NCBI RefSeq assembly: GCF_900142775.1
Contig: NZ_FRCC01000008.1
Location: forward strand, 1-64,000
Reading direction: 5' to 3'
DNA length: 64,000 bases
From: Flavobacterium flevense
GTDB lineage: Bacteria > Bacteroidota > Bacteroidia > Flavobacteriales > Flavobacteriaceae
Shown: positions 58,615-64,000 of the stretch, piece by piece
Layout: each line of letters starts with the position of its first letter
How positions within the stretch are numbered: position 1 is the stretch's first letter
The notes under the pieces: model-generated
The model's input: the letters and a program-made list of their open reading frames with translations, nothing else
The model's database searches: none
Told to the model about the DNA's origin: nothing
Position numbers and translations under genes: made by a program

Positions 58615-59972
58615 AAACTCATTTTATAGCTATTGGCGGAAGTGCTATGCACAATCTTGCGTTAGCATTGCACAATAAAGGATATCAGGTTACAGGAAGT
58701 GACGATGCCATCTTTGAACCTTCAAAATCCCGTTTAGATAAAAAAGGAATTTTACCTGCTGAATTAGGCTGGTTTCCTGAAAAAATCACTGCTGATATTG
58801 ATGCCATCATTTTAGGAATGCATGCTAAAGCGGATAATCCGGAATTGCTGAAAGCACAGGAATTAGGATTGAAAATCTATTCGTATCCTGAGTTTTTATA
58901 CGAACAATCAAAGAATAAAACCCGTGTGGTTATAGGTGGTTCTCACGGAAAAACAACCATTACTTCGATGATTTTGCATGTAATGCATTATCATAACATC
59001 GAAGTTGATTATATGGTGGGTGCTCAATTAGAAGGTTTTGATACGATGGTGCATCTTACCGAAGAAAACGATTTTATGGTTCTGGAAGGAGATGAATATT
59101 TGTCTTCACCTATTGACAGAAGGCCTAAATTTCATTTGTACCAACCCAATATTGCGCTAATTTCAGGGATTGCCTGGGATCATATCAACGTGTTTCCAAC
59201 TTATGGAAATTATGTGGAGCAATTTGAAATTTTTATCGAAAAAATCACCAATGGTGGAATTCTGGTTTACAATGAAAATGATGCTGAAGTACGCCGCGTA
59301 GCAGAAGCAGCCACCAATCCTATTAGAAAACTGCCTTATTCAACACCTAATTATAAAGTGGAAGACGGAACAACTTTGCTGGAAACTCCCGAAGGCGATA
59401 TGCCCATCGAAGTTTTTGGAGCGCACAATTTGAATAATCTGGCTGGAGCCAAATGGATATGTCAGAACATGGGCGTTGATGAAGCTGATTTTTATGAAGC
59501 TATTGCCAGTTTTAAAGGTGCTTCTAAACGTTTAGAAAAAATAGCAGAAAACAAAGGCAAAGTAGCTTACAAAGATTTTGCACATTCGCCAAGTAAAGTA
59601 GCTGCTACCACTAAGGCGGTAAAGGAGCAATATCCGGATAGAAAAGTAATAGCTTGTTTAGAGTTACACACTTACAGCAGTCTGAATGCTGAATTTTTAA
59701 AAGAATACGAAGGAGCTTTAGACAATGCGGATGTTGCAGTAGTTTTCTATTCGCCGGATGCGGTAAAAATCAAACAGTTGGAAGAAGTAAGCTATGAGCA
59801 AATTGCCAAAGCTTTTAATCGCAAAGATTTGATTATTTATACTAATCCTGCTGAATTCAAGGAATATCTTTTTAATTTAAATCTGGATAATTCAGCTTTG
59901 TTATTGATGAGTTCAGGTAATTATGGCGGATTGAATTTTGATGAGGTAAAAGGACTGATAGCTTCGGTTTAA
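58611..59972 (+). CDS. mpl: Murein-peptide ligase Mpl
   Basis: Mpl joins the recycled tripeptide L-Ala-gamma-D-Glu-meso-DAP to UDP-MurNAc. The 453-residue protein is a Mur ligase with an N-terminal MurC-like domain (MKTHFIAIGGSAMHNLALAL), ATP loop GGSHGKTT (109-116) and SGIAWDHINVFPTYGNYVEQ. The length and the SAMHNLA start favour Mpl over MurC. It overlaps the TPR gene by 4 bases. Together with anmK it indicates active peptidoglycan recycling. Confidence 0.93.
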   Translation: MKTHFIAIGGSAMHNLALALHNKGYQVTGSDDAIFEPSKSRLDKKGILPAELGWFPEKITADIDAIILGMHAKADNPELLKAQELGLKIYSYPEFLYEQSKNKTRVVIGGSHGKTTITSMILHVMHYHNIEVDYMVGAQLEGFDTMVHLTEENDFMVLEGDEYLSSPIDRRPKFHLYQPNIALISGIAWDHINVFPTYGNYVEQFEIFIEKITNGGILVYNENDAEVRRVAEAATNPIRKLPYSTPNYKVEDGTTLLETPEGDMPIEVFGAHNLNNLAGAKWICQNMGVDEADFYEAIASFKGASKRLEKIAENKGKVAYKDFAHSPSKVAATTKAVKEQYPDRKVIACLELHTYSSLNAEFLKEYEGALDNADVAVVFYSPDAVKIKQLEEVSYEQIAKAFNRKDLIIYTNPAEFKEYLFNLNLDNSALLLMSSGNYGGLNFDEVKGLIASV

Positions 59973-60053
59973 TTGTAAGAAAAATTGTTTTTGGTTATAA
60001 AGATTTAACGTTATATTTACGTTGTACAATTTGTTGTAAATGAATCTTTTGCT

Positions 60054-60746
60054 ATGGAAAACAACTCTTTCCCGATTACGAATTGGTCTGAAGATGATAA
60101 GCCCAGAGAGAAATTAATGCTCAAAGGCAAAAGTGCGTTAAGCGATGCCGAGTTAATTGCTATTTTGATAGGTTCAGGAAGCAGGAATGAATCGGCGGTG
60201 GATTTAAGCAAAAGAATTTTAGGCAGCGTTGATGCTAATTTAAATAGCTTAGGAAAATTGTCGATGACCCAATTAATCAATTTTAAAGGTATTGGCGAAG
60301 CAAAGGCAATTTCGATAATTGCTGCAATGGAATTAGGACGAAGAAGAAGGGGAGAGGAAGTGATTGAATTAACTAAAATCACATCAAGCAAAACGGTGTT
60401 TGAAATTATGCAACCCATTATTGGGGAACTGCCGCATGAGGAATTTTGGATTTTATATTTGAATAATTCCAATAAAGTGATTTCGAAAGCCCAGTTAAGT
60501 GTAGGCGGAATCACAGGAACACTGGTTGATGTTCGTCTGGTTTTTAAAATGGCGCTCGAAAAAGGAGCAACCGCTCTCATATTATGTCATAACCATCCAT
60601 CAGGAACGTTGATGCCCAGTGATGCCGATAAGCAAATTACCAGAAAACTAAAAGTGGCCGGAGATAGTTTAGATGTTAAAGTTTTAGATCATTTGATTGT
60701 GACTGAGACAAAATATTATAGTTTTGTAGATGAAGGAATTTTTTAA
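60054..60746 (+). CDS. radC: RadC-family JAB-domain protein
   Basis: The 230-residue protein has an N-terminal helix-hairpin-helix-like part (LMLKGKSALSDAELIAILIG, LINFKGIGEAKAISI) and a JAB/MPN domain with the metal motif CHNHPSGTLMPSDAD (histidines near 179 and 181). Its role in DNA repair is unproven in general; the JAB domain is a metalloprotease-like fold. It is followed by yjjG after 8 bases. Confidence 0.94.
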   Translation: MENNSFPITNWSEDDKPREKLMLKGKSALSDAELIAILIGSGSRNESAVDLSKRILGSVDANLNSLGKLSMTQLINFKGIGEAKAISIIAAMELGRRRRGEEVIELTKITSSKTVFEIMQPIIGELPHEEFWILYLNNSNKVISKAQLSVGGITGTLVDVRLVFKMALEKGATALILCHNHPSGTLMPSDADKQITRKLKVAGDSLDVKVLDHLIVTETKYYSFVDEGIF

Positions 60747-60754
60747 AAATAAAA

Positions 60755-61444
60755 ATGAGAATTGAGAATATAAAAGATGTGTTTTTTGATTTAGATCATA
60801 CGCTTTGGGATTTTGATAAAAATTCGAAAATTACTTTTGAAAATATCTTTGCCCGAAACCATCCTGCAGTTCTTATTGAGTCCTTTATTACCCATTATAT
60901 TCCTATCAATCAAGCCTGCTGGAAATTGTATCAGTATGATAAAATAACACATCAGCAATTGCGTTATGACCGATTAAAATTGTCTTTTGATGCTATTGGT
61001 TATAAAATTACTGATGAAGCTATTGCTCTTATTTCAGATGAATATATTGAATTGTTAACTGAAAACAACCATCTTTTTGACGGGACTGTAGAGATTTTGA
61101 ATTATTTAAGCCAAAAGTACAAGCTACATGTTATAACCAATGGTTTTGCTCATGTTCAGGTAAAAAAAATAAATAATGCAAAACTAAATCCTTATTTTGC
61201 TACCGTGACTAATTCGGAAATGGCAGGAGTTAAAAAACCAAATCCTATTATTTTTGAATATGCTCTGGATTTGGCAAAAGCCAAAAAAGAAAGCAGTATT
61301 ATGATTGGTGATTCTATCGAAGCAGATGTGTTAGGAGCTTTAGATGCCGGAATTGATGCTATTTATTTTAATGAAAGCAGACAGGATATAACGCATTCTG
61401 TTAAACAAATTAATCATTTATTAGAACTTAAAAACTATTTATAA
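60755..61444 (+). CDS. yjjG: HAD-family noncanonical pyrimidine nucleotidase
   Basis: The 229-residue protein has the HAD motif I DLDHT (Asp12, Asp14), motif II ITNG, and MIGDSIEADVLGALDAG as motif IV. YjjG-type enzymes dephosphorylate dUMP, dTMP and modified pyrimidine nucleotides and protect DNA from them. It lies 8 bases after radC and 2 bases before the next gene, so the three form an operon. Confidence 0.92.
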   Translation: MRIENIKDVFFDLDHTLWDFDKNSKITFENIFARNHPAVLIESFITHYIPINQACWKLYQYDKITHQQLRYDRLKLSFDAIGYKITDEAIALISDEYIELLTENNHLFDGTVEILNYLSQKYKLHVITNGFAHVQVKKINNAKLNPYFATVTNSEMAGVKKPNPIIFEYALDLAKAKKESSIMIGDSIEADVLGALDAGIDAIYFNESRQDITHSVKQINHLLELKNYL

Positions 61445-61446
61445 TT

Positions 61447-62223
61447 ATGAAAAAAATATTTCTATTCCTTTTATTGCTATTATCCGGTGTTGGGTTTGCA
61501 CAATCTCTAAACCACTATAAAACGGTTGTTGTCCCTTTAAAATATGAATTTTTAAAATCAGAAAATCAATATAGAATGGCTACTTTGTCTAAATTTAATC
61601 TCAACAAAGTAGGTTTTGATGTTTATTATTCCAATGAGGTTGTTCCGGACACTATTAATCGTTGTGCTGTTTTGAATTATGATATTGTAAAAGATAACGC
61701 ATTTTTAGCAACAAAACTATATGTGACTTTTAAGGATTGCTATGGCAAAATTGTATACCAATCAGAAGTAGGTTTGAGTAGGGAAAAAGATTTTCAGCTA
61801 GCTTATAATGATGCTTTAAATAAAGCTTTTACTTCCATTTATGAATTAGAATACCAATATAATGGCGGAACTAATGTCGCGGTAGAAGCAAAGCCGGAAA
61901 AAGCACAGCGTTTAGAAAAAAGAGAAAAAGTTGAAAAAATAGAGAAAGTTGAAAAAGTGGAAACTGCAACACAATCGACAGCAGTTGTTGCTATTGATCC
62001 TAATGTATTGCTTTTTGCCCAGCCTTTAGCCGGAGGAAACTATCAGCTTATTGACAACAAACCAAGTGTAGTAATGAAAATTTATAAAACTTCGGATGCT
62101 AATTCGTTTCTGGCTCAAAAAGGAAGTCAGCAAGGGGTATTAGTTAAGAAAGACAATCAGTGGTTTTTTGAATATTATCAAAATGACCAACTGGTTTCAG
62201 AAAAAATAAACGTTAAGTTTTAG
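61447..62223 (+). CDS. Secreted hypothetical protein with lysine/glutamate repeat
   Basis: The 258-residue protein has a signal peptide (about 1-19, ending GVGFAQS). Residues about 20-135 form a soluble domain with no recognised family. A linker near 150-176 contains a charged repeat (EKREKVEKIEKVEKVE), followed by a C-terminal domain with a NQWFFEYYQND-like pattern. Flavobacteria often encode such proteins next to core genes. It is the last gene of the radC-yjjG operon, and a terminator follows. Confidence 0.8.
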   Translation: MKKIFLFLLLLLSGVGFAQSLNHYKTVVVPLKYEFLKSENQYRMATLSKFNLNKVGFDVYYSNEVVPDTINRCAVLNYDIVKDNAFLATKLYVTFKDCYGKIVYQSEVGLSREKDFQLAYNDALNKAFTSIYELEYQYNGGTNVAVEAKPEKAQRLEKREKVEKIEKVEKVETATQSTAVVAIDPNVLLFAQPLAGGNYQLIDNKPSVVMKIYKTSDANSFLAQKGSQQGVLVKKDNQWFFEYYQNDQLVSEKINVKF

Positions 62224-62229
62224 TTCGGT

Positions 62230-62267
62230 AAACGGCTTTCAAAATCAAATTTGGAAGCCGTTTTTTT
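62230..62267 (+). terminator. Terminator after the radC-yjjG operon
   Basis: A 14-bp stem (62230-62243 with 62250-62263, one G-U pair) is followed by T residues to 62267. A microrepeat (CTTCCAACT) lies between it and rarA. Confidence 0.88.
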
Positions 62268-62301
62268 ACTTCCAGCTTCCAACTCCCCGCTTCCAACTTC
62301 C

Positions 62302-63579
62302 TCAATAACCGTATTTGTCTTTCCAGCGGTTTTTAAGAAACTCTCGGGTAGTGTTTTCTCTGGCATTTTCTCCGGGAATATAAATGGGAGTATTTTCTAT
62401 TTCTTTGGGTAAATATTCCTGTTCCGCAAAATTATTAGCATACTCATGAGAATATTTATACTCCTCACCATATCCTAATTCTTTCATTAATTTGGTTGGC
62501 GCATTTCGCAAATGAATTGGAACGGATAAATCTCCGGTTTGTTTTACAATCTGTTGTGCGGTATTAATAGCCATATACGAAGCATTACTTTTAGGTGAAG
62601 TGGCCAGATAAATAGCGCATTGGCTCAATAAAATCCGGCTTTCTGGATAACCAATAGTAGTTACCGCCTGAAATGTATTATTAGCCATAATTAAGGCAGT
62701 AGGATTGGCGTTTCCAATATCTTCACTAGCCGAAATAAGTAATCGTCGGGCAATAAACTTTACATCTTCACCGCCTTCAATCATTCGTGCCAGCCAATAA
62801 ACGGCACCGTTAGGATCGCTTCCGCGAATGGATTTTATAAATGCCGAAATAATATCATAATGTTGCTCGCCACTTTTGTCATACAAAACCGTATTTTGTT
62901 GCACTAATTCTAAAACACGTTGATTAGTAATTATAATTTCGTCTTCTGCTGAAGCGTTTACAACCAATTCGAAAATATTCAACAGTTTTCGACCGTCTCC
63001 ACCCGAAAGTCGTAATAAAGCCTCGGTTTCTTTTAATTGGATATTTTTGCTTTTTAAATAAGTATCTGTTTTCATTGCCCGTGCTAAAAGAGATTCTAAA
63101 TCTGATTTAGTAAACGCATTTAAAGTATAAACCTGACAGCGGGAAAGCAGTGCCGGAATGACTTCAAAACTTGGGTTTTCGGTTGTAGCACCAATTAGTG
63201 TAATCCATCCTTTTTCAACAGCAGCCAATAAGGAATCCTGTTGTGATTTGCTAAAACGATGAATCTCATCAATGAACAAAATAGGGTTTTTGGCAGTAAA
63301 AAGTCCGCCGCTTTGCTTAGCTTTTTCAATTACATCCCGAATGTCTTTCACTCCCGAATTGATAGCACTTAAGATGAAAAAAGGGCGTTGTGATTCCTGT
63401 GCAATAATTTGAGCTAAAGTGGTTTTTCCTGTTCCTGGTGGTCCCCAAAATATTAATGACGGAATTATTCCTTTGGCAATTTGCTGCGTCAGGGAGCCAT
63501 TTGGTCCAACCAAATGAGCCTGACTAATATATTCCTCTAATTTTTGCGGGCGTATGCGTTCTGCTAGTGGTGCTTCCAT
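62302..63579 (-). CDS. rarA: Replication-associated recombination protein RarA
   Basis: The 425-residue AAA+ protein has Walker [10 protein letters not shown] (46-54), Walker [11 protein letters not shown] and sensor [11 protein letters not shown], and the C-terminal MgsA/RarA part ([17 protein letters not shown]). It acts at stalled replication forks and in gap repair. The start at 63579 ([11 protein letters not shown]) is the family start; a longer frame reaches 63606 but runs through the CTGAAAT microrepeat. The gene stands alone. Confidence 0.95.
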   Translation of the reverse strand: MEAPLAERIRPQKLEEYISQAHLVGPNGSLTQQIAKGIIPSLIFWGPPGTGKTTLAQIIAQESQRPFFILSAINSGVKDIRDVIEKAKQSGGLFTAKNPILFIDEIHRFSKSQQDSLLAAVEKGWITLIGATTENPSFEVIPALLSRCQVYTLNAFTKSDLESLLARAMKTDTYLKSKNIQLKETEALLRLSGGDGRKLLNIFELVVNASAEDEIIITNQRVLELVQQNTVLYDKSGEQHYDIISAFIKSIRGSDPNGAVYWLARMIEGGEDVKFIARRLLISASEDIGNANPTALIMANNTFQAVTTIGYPESRILLSQCAIYLATSPKSNASYMAINTAQQIVKQTGDLSVPIHLRNAPTKLMKELGYGEEYKYSHEYANNFAEQEYLPKEIENTPIYIPGENARENTTREFLKNRWKDKYGY

Positions 63580-63589
63580 TTTTTTAAAT

Positions 63590-63635
63590 CTGAAATCTGA
63601 AATCAAAAATCGTTATTCGTTAATCTGAAATCAAA
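63590..63635. repeat. CTGAAAT microrepeat upstream of rarA
   Basis: CTGAAAT occurs at about 63590, 63597 and 63624, with related words (TCAAAAATCG) between. It lies at the 5' side of rarA and is part of the microrepeat class. The rest of 63607-63783 shows no gene. Confidence 0.6.
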
Positions 63636-63783
63636 CAATAACTTTTGTAAAATTACTGTTTTTATTTGATGCAATAGCTCTGTTTTCTATTCTCTATTTT
63701 CTGTTTTTTCTTTTCTAAGTATGACAAAATAGCATTATATTGTATTTGGTTACATAATTGATTGTATGTTTTAAAATAATAAA

Positions 63784-64000
63784 ATGGATCAAAATTTCAA
63801 ATTTACAAATGCAGTTGTAGGGCTCCCACTTTTTTTTGTGCTGTTGCTTTGGTTTGTGTATTGGCTGGAAATTCGATTTGATTTTGATTTTGTGGAGAAT
63901 GGCATTTATCCCCGCACTTTTTCGGGATTACAAGGTGTGATTTTTAGTCCGTTTGTTCATTCTGATCTGGAACATCTGTATAATAATTCTCTTCCGCTTT
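63784..64000 (+). CDS. Rhomboid-family intramembrane protease (5' part)
   Basis: The first 72 codons are inside the window, which cuts the gene at 64000. The start ATG at 63784 gives MDQNFKFTNAVVG, a first transmembrane helix (PLFFVLLLWFVYWLEIRF) and the segment FSPFVHSDLEHLYNNSLPL, where HSDxxHLYNN resembles the conserved region after the first helix of bacterial rhomboids. Catalytic Ser and His lie outside the window. Rhomboids cut membrane proteins within the bilayer. Confidence 0.85.
   Translation, partial: MDQNFKFTNAVVGLPLFFVLLLWFVYWLEIRFDFDFVENGIYPRTFSGLQGVIFSPFVHSDLEHLYNNSLPL

Noticed and set aside
60017..60580. Minus-strand frame of 187 codons opposite radC
   Set aside because: It is antisense to a conserved JAB-domain gene and has the low-complexity Ser/Leu/Ile composition of a shadow frame.

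Overview
The window looks like a chromosomal segment of a Flavobacterium-type Bacteroidota. The evidence is low GC, gliding and type IX secretion genes (gldJ, porV), a secreted lyase with a type IX sorting tail, Bacteroidota promoter boxes (TAnnTTTG at -7, TTG or TTTG near -33), almost no Shine-Dalgarno sequences, and many housekeeping genes of flavobacterial type. It begins in the last bases of a 5S rRNA gene and ends inside a rhomboid protease gene. No phage, insertion sequence, transposase or CRISPR array was seen.

Layout. 1-4019: end of an rRNA operon, a degenerate copy of the 5S tail, a long hairpin and a large secreted pectate-lyase-like protein. 4077-10379: glpD, murF, gldJ and, divergently, porV. 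10454-13709: cdd and two pyruvate dehydrogenase subunits (E1 alpha, E2). 13710-15482: a repeat-like intergenic element, a small membrane ORF and a glycosyltransferase. 15592-18965: miaE and an AsmA-family protein. 19025-21350: an accessory stretch with a membrane protein, a GNAT acetyltransferase, a 21-bp periodic repeat field and a small acidic protein, ending at tRNA-Val. 21514-25873: an exbB-exbD-tonB-folC operon and anmK. 26029-33294: acyl-CoA dehydrogenase, a Crp-type regulator, a tight six-gene run (peroxiredoxin-like, DoxX, DinB-like, NRDE/TANGO2, ATP-grasp, LysE), an SDR and a SprT-like protein. 33382-40846: mlaEF, a glycosyltransferase, a methyltransferase, a KAS III enzyme and gcvP. 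41072-47827: a UbiA-like protein, an AAA/DUF4143 ATPase behind 33-bp phased operators, a GbsR-controlled six-gene operon, and hicAB. 47904-64000: dcp, purE and purK with a PIN/antitoxin pair directly upstream, hpt, adk, a CNNM protein, obgE, a glycosyltransferase, a TPR protein, mpl, radC, yjjG, a secreted hypothetical, rarA and the rhomboid.

Most genes are ordinary core functions: cell wall (murF, mpl, anmK), purines (purK, purE, hpt, adk), outer-membrane energisation and lipid transport (exbBD-tonB, mlaEF), and gliding/secretion (gldJ, porV). The most informative non-gene signals are regulatory and repeat structures: two identical inverted repeats around gbsR, three 33-bp phased sites before the ATPase, an 11-unit 21-bp periodic A-tract field, -7 boxes placed so that three mRNAs would start at or one base before their start codon, and several locus-specific microrepeats next to genes. 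The absence of porU between gldJ and porV is the most notable missing gene. No complete new defence or mobile system could be supported; the best candidates for an undescribed functional unit are the thiol/redox-like operon at 27961-31877 and the GbsR operon at 43100-47047.
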